Below, piece by piece: positions 18,997 through 30,511 of a DNA stretch of 64,000 bases (position 1 is its first letter; each line of letters begins with the position of its first letter). Origin of the DNA: Acidimicrobiaceae bacterium (lineage in GTDB: Bacteria; Actinomycetota; Acidimicrobiia; Acidimicrobiales; RAAP-2); contig PLHF01000079.1 in the NCBI GenBank assembly GCA_003138855.1, positions 1 through 64,000 of the forward strand, in the 5' to 3' direction. A program made the position numbers and the translations under genes. The notes under the pieces were generated by a model, which worked only from the letters and a program-made list of their open reading frames with translations, made no database searches and was not told the DNA's origin.

Positions 18997-20753
18997 CGAC
19001 GATCATCGAACGTCCCGACCTGATCGGACCGGAGGAACCAGCAGGCCCCGGCGGGCACGGGCCCGTCGAGCACCGCGCTGACGACGACGGCCACCACGCG
19101 GGGCCGAGCGGCATCGTCAACTGGCTCACCAGCACCGACCACAAGGTCATCGGCAAGAGCTACATGATCACGTCGTTGGTGGTCTTCTTCATCGCCGGTG
19201 TCATGGCACTGGTCATCCGGGCGCAGCTGGCCAGCCCCACGTCCTCGCTGGTCGGGTTCCAGACCTACAACGAGCTGTTCACCATGCACGGCAGCCTCAT
19301 GCTGTACCTCTTCGCCGGACCCTTCGCCTTCGGCGGCCTGGCCAACTACATCGTGCCCTTGCAGGTGGGCGCCCCCGACATGGCCTTCCCCCGCCTGAAC
19401 GCCCTCTCGTATTGGCTGTACCTGGGCGGGTCGACCATGATGATCTCCAGCTTCGTGGTGGCCGGCGGTGCCGCCAGCTACGGCTGGACGGCCTATGCCC
19501 CACTGTCCAACGCCACCAACTCCCCCGGTGCCGGAGCCGATCTGTGGCTGCTGTCGTTGGGCCTCACCGGCTTCTCCGCCATCTTCACCGGGGTGAACCT
19601 GGCCGCCACCATCTTCTACCTGCGGGCGCCGGGGATGACCATGTTCCGGGTGCCCATCTTCTCGTGGAACATGCTGGTGACCGCCATCCTCATCCTCATC
19701 GCCTTCCCCGTCCTCTTCGGCGCGGTGGTGCTGCTCTTCTGCGACCGCCACTTCGGGACCCACATCTTCAGCGTGCAGGGTGGCGGTGTGCCGGTGCTCT
19801 GGCAGAACCTGTTCTGGTTCTTCGGCCACCCGGAGGTGTACATCCTCGCCTTGCCCTACTTCGGGATGGTCACCGACATCCTCCCGGTGTTCTCTCGTAA
19901 GCCCCTGTTCGGTTACAAGGGCATGGTCTTCGCCACCATGTCCATCGCCGCACTGTCCACCGGGGTGTGGGCCCACCACATGTTCACCACCGGCGTGGTG
20001 CTGCTGCCGTTCTTCTCGCTGCTCTCCTACCTGATCGCCGTGCCCACCGGGATCAAGTTCTTCAACTGGATCGGCACCATGTGGGGTGGCCAGCTGAGCT
20101 TCCAGACCCCCATGCTGTTCTCCGTCGGGTTCCTCTTCGCCTTCCTCATGGGCGGAGTGACCGGGGTGCTGCTCGCCTCGCCCCCGGTGGACTTCATGAC
20201 CCACAACACCTACTTCGTGGTGGCCCACTTCCACCAGGTGCTGATCGGCACCACCGTCTTCGCGGGCTTCGCCGGGTTCTACTTCTGGTACCCGAAGATG
20301 TTCGGGCGGATGCTGAACGAACGCCTGGGAAAACTCCACTTCTGGACGATGTTCATCGGGTTCTGGATCACCTTCATCCCGCAGTATCTGCTCGGCCTCG
20401 ACGGCATGCCCCGGCGGATCGCCGACTACCTGCCCTCCAACGGATGGACCACGCTGAACGTGGTCTCCACCGTCGGTGCGTTCATCCTCGGGGCATCGTT
20501 CCTGTTCTTCTTCGCCAACCTCTGGGTGTCCTGGCGCTCGCCGGTGGCGGCCGGCGACAACCCATGGGACGGTGGCGCGCTCGAGTGGTGCACCTCGTCA
20601 CCACCACCCCACCACAACTTCACCCACCTGCCCCCCATCCGTTCGGAGCGGCCGACCTGGGACTACAACCATCCCGAGCACCGCAAGGTGCACCGTGCAG
20701 GAGAAGAACCGGTGCCCGACAAGGAAACGGTCCACGCAGGGGTGAACTCATGA
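18993..20753 (+). CDS. ctaD: Cytochrome c oxidase subunit I
   Basis: [76 protein letters not shown] overlap with ctaC. Confidence 0.96.
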   Translation: MTTIIERPDLIGPEEPAGPGGHGPVEHRADDDGHHAGPSGIVNWLTSTDHKVIGKSYMITSLVVFFIAGVMALVIRAQLASPTSSLVGFQTYNELFTMHGSLMLYLFAGPFAFGGLANYIVPLQVGAPDMAFPRLNALSYWLYLGGSTMMISSFVVAGGAASYGWTAYAPLSNATNSPGAGADLWLLSLGLTGFSAIFTGVNLAATIFYLRAPGMTMFRVPIFSWNMLVTAILILIAFPVLFGAVVLLFCDRHFGTHIFSVQGGGVPVLWQNLFWFFGHPEVYILALPYFGMVTDILPVFSRKPLFGYKGMVFATMSIAALSTGVWAHHMFTTGVVLLPFFSLLSYLIAVPTGIKFFNWIGTMWGGQLSFQTPMLFSVGFLFAFLMGGVTGVLLASPPVDFMTHNTYFVVAHFHQVLIGTTVFAGFAGFYFWYPKMFGRMLNERLGKLHFWTMFIGFWITFIPQYLLGLDGMPRRIADYLPSNGWTTLNVVSTVGAFILGASFLFFFANLWVSWRSPVAAGDNPWDGGALEWCTSSPPPHHNFTHLPPIRSERPTWDYNHPEHRKVHRAGEEPVPDKETVHAGVNS

Positions 20754-21142
20754 GGGTGGACGGCCTGTTCCTCGTCGGCCTCGGCATCTTCTTCGCCATC
20801 ATCGGCATCGTGTACTGGGTCTTCAGCTACGAGGACGGCGGCTTCCTCATGCTGATGGGCTCGGCGCTGCTCGGCATCCTCCCCGGCTCCTACTACCTGT
20901 GGTGGGCGCGCCACATGAAGCCGCAGCCCGACGACGACCCGGACGCCTCGGTCGCCGAGGGGGCGGGCACCGTCGACTCGTTCCCCGGTTCGAGCATCTG
21001 GCCGTTCATCTTGGGTGCGGGCGCCTTCTTCGCCACGCTCACCTTCGTCTTCGGTCTCTGGATGGCCCCGATCGCCGCGGCCCTGATCCTCTCGGCCGCC
21101 ATCGGGGTGACCGTCGAGAGCCGCAGGGGCGGCGCAGTCTGA
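20750..21142 (+). CDS. ctaF: Actinobacterial cytochrome c oxidase subunit IV
   Basis: [50 protein letters not shown] overlap with ctaD. Confidence 0.88.
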   Translation: MRVDGLFLVGLGIFFAIIGIVYWVFSYEDGGFLMLMGSALLGILPGSYYLWWARHMKPQPDDDPDASVAEGAGTVDSFPGSSIWPFILGAGAFFATLTFVFGLWMAPIAAALILSAAIGVTVESRRGGAV

Positions 21143-21170
21143 TCCTGACGGCGCCGCACCGGCGCCGTCG

Positions 21171-21617
21171 TCACTGATCGAGTTCGAGGCGCTCTCGGCG
21201 GGCGACGCCCCGCCTGTGACCCCGGTGCCAGACGAAGAGCCCGGCCAGGACGACGAGCAGCCACGGCAGGTGCACGAGGGATGCCGTGGTGCCGGCAGCC
21301 AACGCCACCAGGAGGAGGATGGCGACGATGCCGACGAGGGGACGGAACCTCCACCGACGCGGTGTCAGCGGTGGCGGCTCGGAGGCCAACCGGGGCAGGT
21401 CGTCGAAGAGCCCGTCGAGGTCACCTCGTGTTTTCGCCCCCACCGCCCGGCCGAGCCGCTCCTGGAACTCGGCCTGGTCGAGCCGGCCGTCGGCGAAGTG
21501 GCGGGAGAGCTTGTCGGCCACCCCGTTCCGCTCGTCATCCGAGGCCCGGATGTGTGCGTCGACATCGCTGCCCATGTGGCGCCCGATCGGGTAGACGGGG
21601 TCGAATCGGTAACGCAT
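21171..21617 (-). CDS. DUF1707-domain membrane protein
   Basis: IRASDDERNGVADKLSRHFADGRLDQAEFQERLGRAVGAKTRGDLDGLFDDLP (DUF1707) plus two TM segments. Confidence 0.8.
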   Translation of the reverse strand: MRYRFDPVYPIGRHMGSDVDAHIRASDDERNGVADKLSRHFADGRLDQAEFQERLGRAVGAKTRGDLDGLFDDLPRLASEPPPLTPRRWRFRPLVGIVAILLLVALAAGTTASLVHLPWLLVVLAGLFVWHRGHRRGVARRERLELDQ

Positions 21618-21658
21618 GGCTGTCCTCTCTGATCGCAGGGTTCGACGTGCCGGGTCTC

Positions 21659-21976
21659 TCAGTGGACCGGCTCGCGGGCCAGCAGTTCCTCGAGCACCGA
21701 GGTGCTGGTCCCCTCGTCGGGGATGAGCAGCCATCCGGCCACGTAGAGGGGCACGGCGAGCCCACCCAGGAGGGCGAGTGCGACGAACCCGAGACGGACC
21801 AGCGTCGGATCGAGCTCGAAGTAGTCGGCCACGCCGGCGGCCACACCGGCAAGGACGCCGTGCTTCCGGCTCCGGTGGAGCCGATCGCCGGTCCGTGCGC
21901 CGGGGCCGGGGGGAGGCCCTGCGGGGTCGGCGAGCACCGGTTCGGGAGGTTCGTTGTGGGTGGTGTCGGGTTCCAT
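21659..21976 (-). CDS. PspC-domain protein
   Basis: LHRSRKHGVLAGVAAGVADYFELDPTLVRLGFVALALLGGLAVPLYVAGWLLIPDE. Confidence 0.88.
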   Translation of the reverse strand: MEPDTTHNEPPEPVLADPAGPPPGPGARTGDRLHRSRKHGVLAGVAAGVADYFELDPTLVRLGFVALALLGGLAVPLYVAGWLLIPDEGTSTSVLEELLAREPVH

Positions 21977-22068
21977 GGTGCAAGCCTGGGCCTTCCCCGA
22001 CGGAACGACCATCGGGGATGGCCCTGGTCGGACCCTGAGCCCGGCCCCGGGGGTCAGGGTCATCCCTG

Positions 22069-23502
22069 ATGGCCGCCCCGTCGAAGGTGCGCGATCATCG
22101 TGGTATCGACCAGATCGCCGGTTCCACCTCGAACGGCACCGGGGCGCCCGCTCCGGAAGCCGTGGACAGCCCGTCATCGCCGCCCGACGCAGGTACGGGC
22201 CATCGGGTCCTCGCGTCCCGGGCGGCATCAGAGGGGCCCCGCCGGGCGGGCAGCCGTCGCCGTGGATCCTCCCGGCGCTTCCGGGGGCCCCTGCGGAGGA
22301 GCACCGACGTCCGGGTCCTCGGCGGGGTGTGCGGGGGGCTCTCCGTGGCCACCGGCATCGACGTCACACTGCTGCGGATCGGCTTCGTCCTGCTGAGCCT
22401 GGGAAGCGGCGTCGGCGTACTGGCCTACTTCCTGGCATGGCTCTTCATCCCACCGGCGGGCGAGACGACCTCCATCTTCTCCCGTTCCGTCGCCGACCGG
22501 CGAGGGATCCGACTGGTCATCGCCATCGTCCCCGCGCTGGTCCTGACGCAGATCCTCTTCTCCGCCGCAGGCGTGGGCTTCCTCGGATCCTTCGGCTGGC
22601 CGGTGCTCCTGTCCGCCGGGATCGCCGTGCTCATCCGACGCAACGCCGGCGACGAGGAGGGCAGGTGGATCACGGAGGAACTGCTCCCTCTGGTCCGCTC
22701 CGACAACGGGCCCCACGGACGTCGGGCATCGGCGGTGCGGATCGCGATCGGGGTCATCCTAGGCGTGGCCGGCGTGTGGGTGCTCGTCGCCGGTCATCCC
22801 ACCGAGGCGGCGCTCCGGCTGCTCGGCGGCGCCGCGCTGGCCATGGCCGCTGTGGTCGTCGTGTTCGGCCCGTGGTGGCTCACCCTGGTGCGGGACCTCA
22901 TGTCCGAACGCCAGGCCCGCGCCGTTGCCGAGGAGCGGGCCCAGATGGCGGCCCACGTGCACGACTCCGTGCTCCAGACGCTGGCACTGATCCAGCGCTC
23001 GGCCGACGATCCCCGCCAGGTGGTGCACCTGGCCCGTTCCCAGGAACGTGAGCTCCGCTCCTGGCTGTTCGAGGGTCGGCCCCCGGGCACGGTCACAGGC
23101 GACGCACGGACGCTGACCGAGGGCATCGGGGCCATCCAACGCCAGGTCGAGGCCGACCACGGCATCACCGTGCACGCCGTGGTGGTCGGCGAGTGCGATC
23201 TGACCAAGGAACTCCGGGCTCTGCTCGACGCCACCCGGGAGGCCACCGTCAATGCCGCCAAGTGGTCCGGGGCGCCACAGGTCTCGCTCTACGCCGAAGT
23301 CGACCGCGACACGGTCACCCTGTACGTGCGCGACCGCGGTCGGGGGTTCGACCCGGACACGGTACCGGGCGATCGCCAGGGCATCGCCCGGTCGATCCGG
23401 GCACGCCTGGCCCGGTTCGGGGGCTCGGCGGTCATCCGTTCCTCTCCGGGGAGCGGAGCCGAGGTCGAGATGTCGGTGCCCCGGGCCCAGCCGGTGCGTT
23501 GA
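22069..23502 (+). CDS. PspC-domain-containing sensor histidine kinase (HisKA_3 type)
   Basis: N-terminal PspC (RVLGGVCGGLSVATGIDVTLLRIGFVLLSLGSGVGVLAYFLAWLFIPP); AAHVHDSVLQTLALIQR (H-box); ATVNAAKWSGAPQVSLYAEV and DRGRGFDPD (ATPase motifs). Confidence 0.9.
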   Translation: MAAPSKVRDHRGIDQIAGSTSNGTGAPAPEAVDSPSSPPDAGTGHRVLASRAASEGPRRAGSRRRGSSRRFRGPLRRSTDVRVLGGVCGGLSVATGIDVTLLRIGFVLLSLGSGVGVLAYFLAWLFIPPAGETTSIFSRSVADRRGIRLVIAIVPALVLTQILFSAAGVGFLGSFGWPVLLSAGIAVLIRRNAGDEEGRWITEELLPLVRSDNGPHGRRASAVRIAIGVILGVAGVWVLVAGHPTEAALRLLGGAALAMAAVVVVFGPWWLTLVRDLMSERQARAVAEERAQMAAHVHDSVLQTLALIQRSADDPRQVVHLARSQERELRSWLFEGRPPGTVTGDARTLTEGIGAIQRQVEADHGITVHAVVVGECDLTKELRALLDATREATVNAAKWSGAPQVSLYAEVDRDTVTLYVRDRGRGFDPDTVPGDRQGIARSIRARLARFGGSAVIRSSPGSGAEVEMSVPRAQPVR

Positions 23503-23515
23503 GCGGGAGGGACCG

Positions 23516-24178
23516 GTGAGCGGCCAGGCGCGGCCACGGGTGTTCCTGGTCGACGACCATGCCATGTTCCGGGCCGGGGTGCGGGCGGAACTGGGGGACG
23601 CGGTCGACGTGGTCGGCGAGGCCGACGAGGTGGGTGCGGCCGTCGAGCTGATCAGCGAGCGCCTGCCCGGGGTCGTCCTGCTCGACGTCCACCTTCCCGG
23701 CGGCGGAGGACAGGCCGTGCTCCACGGCGTCCGGCCCCGCCATCCCGAGGTCCACTTCCTCGCCCTGTCGGTGTCCGACGCACCCGAGGACGTGATCGCC
23801 GTCATCCGGGCCGGGGCGAGAGGGTACGTCACCAAGACCATCTCGGGCGACGAGCTTCTCCAGGCGATACGCCGGGTGGAGGCGGGCGACGCTGTCTTCT
23901 CGCCCCGGCTGGCGGGCTTCGTCCTCGACGCATTCGCCGACAGCGCCGGCGAGGCGACCCCGATCACGGGCCTGGACCCGGAGCTCGATCTGCTCTCGCC
24001 GCGAGAGCGGGAGGTGCTCCGTCTCATCGCCCGCGGGTACACCTACAAGGAGGTGGCACGAGAGCTCGTCATCTCGGTCAAGACCGTGGAGTCGCATGTC
24101 TCGTCCGTGCTGCGGAAGCTGCAGCTCTCGACGAGGCACGAGCTCGCCCGGTGGGCCACCGACCGGCGATTGGTGTAG
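23516..24178 (+). CDS. LuxR/NarL-family response regulator
   Basis: VFLVDDHAMFRAGVRAEL...VVLLDVHLPGGGG receiver; LSPREREVLRLIARGYTYKEVARELVISVKTVESHVSSVLRKL LuxR HTH. Confidence 0.95.
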   Translation: MSGQARPRVFLVDDHAMFRAGVRAELGDAVDVVGEADEVGAAVELISERLPGVVLLDVHLPGGGGQAVLHGVRPRHPEVHFLALSVSDAPEDVIAVIRAGARGYVTKTISGDELLQAIRRVEAGDAVFSPRLAGFVLDAFADSAGEATPITGLDPELDLLSPREREVLRLIARGYTYKEVARELVISVKTVESHVSSVLRKLQLSTRHELARWATDRRLV

Positions 24179-24238
24179 GCCGCCGGAGCGGGGACGCACG
24201 ACTGGCGCCATCCTCCGCTGCCCCGGACCGGCGCCCGG

Positions 24239-25702
24239 TCATCCTGATCCGATCCTGGCGTTGTAGTTGCCGATGGCGGTGTTGGCCTCGCGCTCGGCGA
24301 TGCCGGCAGCTTGAGCAGGGGTCTGGCTGTTGCTCAGCATCTGCACCAGCCCGTCGGTCACCGCATTGCGCACCCCCTGATAGTCACCGATCAGCGAGCC
24401 GACATTGGCGTAACTGAGCGTTCCCTCGGTGAGCTGGGTGTAGCCGGTCTTGTAGTTCGGATCCTGGGCCCAGCGGTCGGCCAGCACCGGGAGCTTGGTT
24501 GCCGAGACGCGGACGGGCACGTAGCCGCTCTCGGCTGCCAGGCTCGCCTGCTCCCCGGGGGAGTCGAGGTACTGGATGAACTTCCAGGCAGCGGCCCGCT
24601 TCGCCAATGAGGAGTGGTTGCTGATCCACAGCGAGCCGTCGCCGACAGGGACGCCGCCGCCGGTGGTCAGCGCAGGCAGCGGCGCGGTGGCGATCTCCGT
24701 GCCCTTGTACTGGCCCGAGCCGAGCACCGCCTCGATCGGCCCGACCACGCCAGACGCCTCGAAGGTCATCGCCGCGTTCCCCTCCCCGATGGCCAGCAGA
24801 TGGTCGATGCTGTTCGGATCCGATCCCGTATTGAGCGCCAGCCCGGACTTGACCATCTGGTTCCACCAGCTCCAGACCTTCATCGCCGTCGGGCCGGTGA
24901 GATTGGCCGCCGTCGCCCGCGAGATCCGGCCGTTGCCGTTGTTGACGTACTCCCCCCCGCTCTTGGCCAGCAGGTACTCGAAGACGTACGGCTGCGCATG
25001 GAGGGCGATGCCATGGGTCGCAGCACCCGAGGCGACGATCTTCTGCGAATCCTGCATCACCTCGGCGAGGGTCTGCGGCGGGTCGTTCGGGTTGAGGCCG
25101 GCCTTGGCGAACTTGCCCGGGTCGTAGTACATGATGACGTCCGAGACCGCCCAGGGCATCGAGCGTTGGACGTTCTGGACGTTGTACTCCTTCAATGTGC
25201 GTGGGAGGTAGTCGCTGAGCGGGTAGTGGCCGGCGTCGATGCAGTCCTGGACCGGCACCGTCGACTGGCTGTCGATCAACTGCTGGACCGTGGTGTCCTC
25301 GAACTGCGCCACGTCGGGAAGGTCGCCCGTGGACAGCCCTGCCTTGTACTTCTCGAACAGCGTCTGGTAGTCGGGCTGCTGGACGAGGGTGACGTGCACC
25401 TGGTTCTGGGAGTCGTTGAACGCGTTGGTGGCGTTGACCAGCCAGGTGTCGTTGGTCTGGATGAGCTCGTGCCACATCACGATCTGGACGGGCTTGGTCG
25501 CCGAAGCGAGTGCGCTGAGCCCGCAGGCGGCGGGGTTCACGATGTTCGTGGACTGCGTTGCCGTCGCCGTGGTCGATGACGACGAGCACCCGGCCAGGAG
25601 TGCCGCGGCGAGGAGCGCCACGGCGACGAGGGTGGTGGGCGGTGCATGGCGCATTCGCTTGCGGGTCGGTGTGGGCACGGTGGCCTTCCTTGTTCGGGTC
25701 AT
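24239..25702 (-). CDS. ABC sugar transporter substrate-binding lipoprotein (UgpB-like)
   Basis: LLAAALLAGCSSS lipobox; KPVQIVMWHELIQTNDTWLVNATNAFNDSQNQVHVTLVQQPDYQTLFEKYKAGLSTGDLPDVAQFED. Confidence 0.9.
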   Translation of the reverse strand: MTRTRKATVPTPTRKRMRHAPPTTLVAVALLAAALLAGCSSSSTTATATQSTNIVNPAACGLSALASATKPVQIVMWHELIQTNDTWLVNATNAFNDSQNQVHVTLVQQPDYQTLFEKYKAGLSTGDLPDVAQFEDTTVQQLIDSQSTVPVQDCIDAGHYPLSDYLPRTLKEYNVQNVQRSMPWAVSDVIMYYDPGKFAKAGLNPNDPPQTLAEVMQDSQKIVASGAATHGIALHAQPYVFEYLLAKSGGEYVNNGNGRISRATAANLTGPTAMKVWSWWNQMVKSGLALNTGSDPNSIDHLLAIGEGNAAMTFEASGVVGPIEAVLGSGQYKGTEIATAPLPALTTGGGVPVGDGSLWISNHSSLAKRAAAWKFIQYLDSPGEQASLAAESGYVPVRVSATKLPVLADRWAQDPNYKTGYTQLTEGTLSYANVGSLIGDYQGVRNAVTDGLVQMLSNSQTPAQAAGIAEREANTAIGNYNARIGSG

Positions 25703-26643
25703 CCCTTGACGGCTCCGGCGGTCAGACCCCTGATGAGCTGCTTCTGGAACACGAGCAGCAGCACGAACAGGGGGATGAAGGCCAGGACGATGCCGGCAAA
25801 GGTGACGTTGATGGTGCTGATCTGGCTGCGGCTCAGGATCTTGAGCCCGATCTGGACGGTGCGGTACTGGTCGTTCTTGGTGACGATCAGCGGCCACAGG
25901 TACTGGTTGAACGCGGAGAAGAACGCGAACAAGCCGAGGGCGGCGATCGCCGGCCTGGCCAGGGGGACGGCGATGCGGGTCATGAAGCGGAGGTGTCCTA
26001 GACCGTCGATCTTGGCGGCGTCCCGCAGCTCACCGGGCAGCCCGAGGAACGCCTGGCGCATCAGGAACGCCCCGAACCCGGTGGCCAGGAACGGGACGAT
26101 GAGCGCGAGGTACGAGTTGTACCACCCGAGGCTCACCACCGTCTGGAGGTTGGTGAAGAAGGTGACCTCGAGCGGCACCATCATGGTGGCCAGGAAGACC
26201 ACGAAGATCGTGCGTTTGAAGGGGAACTCCAAGAACGCGAATGCGTAGCCCGCCGCGATCGACGTGACCAGCGTCCCGACCACGATCGCCACGGTGACGA
26301 TGAAGCTGTTCATGAGGTAGCGCCCGAGATGCCCGCTGGTCCACGCCGTCGCATAGGTCGACCACTCCGGGTGGGTCGGGAAGAGCAGCGGCGGCCGTTG
26401 AGCGATCTGGTCGGGGGCCAGCAGCGAGTTGACCACGGTGATGTAGATCGGGAAGAGGACGATGACGCCGAGGACGACGAGCAGGAGGTAGCGGCTGACC
26501 TTGGTGGCCCGCCGGCGCCGCAACGGCGTGCCGTGACGGCTGGCGACCCGGAGGAGCACGGCGACCACCACAATGCCGGCAACGGCGAACAGGGCCGTGG
26601 TGAACCCCGGCGCCAGCGCCGCGACCGACGGTTCAGTTCCCAT
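25699..26643 (-). CDS. ABC sugar transporter permease (UgpE-like)
   Basis: ELRDAAKIDGLGHLRFMTRIAVPLARPAIAALGLFAFFSAFNQYLWPL (EAA loop), six TM pattern. Confidence 0.92.
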   Translation of the reverse strand: MGTEPSVAALAPGFTTALFAVAGIVVVAVLLRVASRHGTPLRRRRATKVSRYLLLVVLGVIVLFPIYITVVNSLLAPDQIAQRPPLLFPTHPEWSTYATAWTSGHLGRYLMNSFIVTVAIVVGTLVTSIAAGYAFAFLEFPFKRTIFVVFLATMMVPLEVTFFTNLQTVVSLGWYNSYLALIVPFLATGFGAFLMRQAFLGLPGELRDAAKIDGLGHLRFMTRIAVPLARPAIAALGLFAFFSAFNQYLWPLIVTKNDQYRTVQIGLKILSRSQISTINVTFAGIVLAFIPLFVLLLVFQKQLIRGLTAGAVKG

Positions 26644-27597
26644 AGGTCACCCGCCGTTCGAGCAGGCGGATCTGGACGAGCGCCAGCACCAGGGTGATGA
26701 AGAACAGGGCGATCGCCATGACCGCGGCCCGACCCTCGTTGTTCTGGTTGAAGACCTGGTCGTAGATGTTGTACACGAGCAGGTTCGTCCGCTGCAGCGG
26801 ACCGCCCTGGGTCAACAGGTCGATCTGGCCGAAGGACTGCAGCGACAGGATGGTCCCCACCACCACGGCGAAGAAGATCGTCGGGGAGAGCAGCGGGACG
26901 ACCACATGGCGGAGGCGGGCCCATCCCTTGGCCCCGTCGATCTCGCAGGCCTCGAGCAGCTCGTCGGGGACGGCCTGGAGCCCGGCCGACATGAGGATGA
27001 AGGACAGGCCGATGTTCTGCCAGACGGTCACCACGGAGACGGCCACGAGCGCCCAGGTGGGATTGTCGAGCACGGAGAGCTGGTTCTGTTGGCCCAGCCA
27101 GTAGGTGAACAGGCCCACCTGGGGATTGAGCAGGGTGAAGAAGATGACCGAGGCCACCGCCACCGAGGTGGCCACCGGCGAGGCGAACACGGTCCGGAAG
27201 ACCCGGATGCCCTTCAGCTTCTGATGGGCCAGCAGGGCGAGGAGGAGGCCGGCCAGCAGGCCGGCCGGCACCGTGTAGACGACGAAGAGCGCCGTCACCC
27301 ACAGGCTGTTCAGGAAGTTGTGGGAGCCGAGCACCTGGCTGTACTGGCTGAGCCCGACGAAGCGCGACGGCAGGTTGGGGAACGGCGGGGTCGAGTAGAG
27401 CGAGAGGTAGATGTTGCGGGCGAACGGGTAGAAGACGAACACGGCGAACACCAGGGCCGAGGGGGCCAGGAGTGCGGCGGCCAGCAGGCGCTCCCGGCGC
27501 CGGCGCCGGAGGTGCCGATCCCCCGGGTCCGGCTCGGGGACCTCGCCCGGCCCCGGCCGATCGGTCGGAGCCGCCGGCAGCGGGTCCACGGTGGCAC

Positions 27598-27601
<4 letters not shown>
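26633..27601 (-). CDS. ABC sugar transporter permease (UgpA-like)
   Basis: PDELLEACEIDGAKGWARLRHVVVPLLSPTIFFAVVVGTILSLQSFGQIDLLTQGGP. Confidence 0.92.
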
Positions 27602-28686
<1,085 letters not shown>

Positions 28687-29026
28687 GTCCGGGGCCTCAG
28701 TACCCCTGGGAGCATGGGCGGGAACCGGCGCGCACCTCTGCGACTCTCTCGAGCCACTGCTCCTGGTTCCCCATCCGCGCTCCCCCTCGGCTGCCCCGCT
28801 CGTTTGCCACTCCTCATCCTGGCAGGCGAACGGATACCCCAACAGGGGAGAAAGTCCCGCTCAGGGGCGGATCTCCGCGTGCTCAGACGGTGCCCGGAGG
28901 TAGGAAGCAGTCGTTGAGGGGCGCGTCGCGGACGGCCAGGATCTCCGCGATCGTCGGGGGCCTGCCCGCCGAGGATGGCGCGGCGCCGTGCCCGAGATGC
29001 CGGGCCCGGCACCAGCAGCGGTCGGG

Positions 29027-30511
29027 TCAGCGGATCACCCGCCGCACACCGGCCCCGGTGGCCAGTTCCGGCGGCACCAGGTCGATGTAGGTCGGGACCG
29101 GGATGGCGTCGAGCTCCTCGTGGCCGTCGCCGGGCCGCGGCTCGGACTCGACGGTGGTGTACTCGCCGGCCGGGGAACGCAGGATGATTTGGGCCCGCTT
29201 GCGCTTGCCGACGCCCTCGGCGGCGCGCATCTCGTTGCAGATCTTGTAGGTGACCACGTAGGCGACGATCGGAACGATGATGACCGCGAACCGGAAGAAC
29301 CACAGCACGTCCTTCAGCGGCACCTGGAAGAAGTTTGCCATCACGTCGGTGGACGATGCGGAGAACGTCATGAACAAGAGGGACAGCATCGCCGCGCCGG
29401 CCGCCGTCCGCTTGGGACGGTCGCGGGGCCGGTCCAGGAGGTTGTGGTACGCCAGGTCCTTGGTGTGGTGCGACTCGATGAACGGCCAGAAGACGAAGAT
29501 GTTGAAGATGATGCCCGGGAAGATGATCGCCGGCAGGAAGATCTCGAGCGGGATCGTATGGCCCCACCCCACGAACTCCCAGCTGGGCATGATGCGCGCC
29601 GCACCGTCCAGCCAGCCCATGTACCAGTCGGGCTGCACGGCGTAGGAGATCTGGAAGGGCTCGTACTGGCCGAACTGCCAGATCGGGTTGATCTGGGCGA
29701 AGCCGCCCAGCAGGAAGATCACCGCTGTGGTCATGAACAGGAAGCCGGTGGTCTTGGCCATGAAGGTCGGGAACATCGGCGAGCCGACCACGTTGTTCTC
29801 GGTCTTCCCCTTCCCCTTGAACTGGGTGTGCTTCTGCTTGACCAACAAGCCCAGGTGGGCGCCGAGCAGCCCCATGATCACCAGCGGCACGATCAGCACG
29901 TGGAGGACGTAGAACCGGGGGATGATCACCCCGTTGCCCGGGTAGTTGCCACCGAAGAGGAAGAAGGCGAGGTAGCTCCCGACCAGGGGGATCGACTCGA
30001 CGATGGAGAAGGCGATGCGGATGCCGGTGCCCGAAACCAGGTCGTCGGGGAGGGAGTAGCCGAGGAACCCGTTGATGATCCCCAGCATGAGCATGGACAC
30101 GCCGACGATCCAGTTGAGCTCGCGCGGCTTGCGGAAGGCGCCGGTGAAGAACACCCGGGCCATGTGCACGGCGATCGACCCGAGGAAGATGTCGGCGGCC
30201 CAGTGGTGGGCCTGGCGCATCAGGAGGCCGGACTTCACGTCGAAGGAGAGCCCCACCGTCGAGGAATAGGCCTCGGACACCTTCTGGCCCCGCAGGGGGA
30301 TGTAGGAGCCGTGGTAGACGATCTCGTGGGCCGAGGGCACGTAGTACAGGGTCAAGAACACCCCGGTGACCATCAGCACGACGAAGGAGTAGAGGGCGAT
30401 CTCGCCCAGCATGAACGACCAGTGGTCGGGGAAGATCTTGTCGAGGAAGGTCCGGCCGCCCTTGGCGATCCCCAGTCGGTCGTCGACCCAGCGGAGTGAC
30501 TTGTCGATCAT
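29027..30511 (-). CDS. qcrB: Cytochrome bc1 complex cytochrome b subunit
   Basis: LDKIFPDHWSFMLGEIALYSFVVLMVTGVFLTLYYVPS; RQAHHWAADIFLGSIAVHMARVFFTGAFRKPRELNW. Confidence 0.95.
   Translation of the reverse strand: MIDKSLRWVDDRLGIAKGGRTFLDKIFPDHWSFMLGEIALYSFVVLMVTGVFLTLYYVPSAHEIVYHGSYIPLRGQKVSEAYSSTVGLSFDVKSGLLMRQAHHWAADIFLGSIAVHMARVFFTGAFRKPRELNWIVGVSMLMLGIINGFLGYSLPDDLVSGTGIRIAFSIVESIPLVGSYLAFFLFGGNYPGNGVIIPRFYVLHVLIVPLVIMGLLGAHLGLLVKQKHTQFKGKGKTENNVVGSPMFPTFMAKTTGFLFMTTAVIFLLGGFAQINPIWQFGQYEPFQISYAVQPDWYMGWLDGAARIMPSWEFVGWGHTIPLEIFLPAIIFPGIIFNIFVFWPFIESHHTKDLAYHNLLDRPRDRPKRTAAGAAMLSLLFMTFSASSTDVMANFFQVPLKDVLWFFRFAVIIVPIVAYVVTYKICNEMRAAEGVGKRKRAQIILRSPAGEYTTVESEPRPGDGHEELDAIPVPTYIDLVPPELATGAGVRRVIR

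Noticed and set aside
28842-29026. Possible gene remnant between the sugar ABC ATPase and qcrB
   Set aside because: One minus frame reads ...RPPTIAEILAVRDAPLNDCFLPPGTV* but has no start codon and no recognisable domain; could be unannotated leader or noise.
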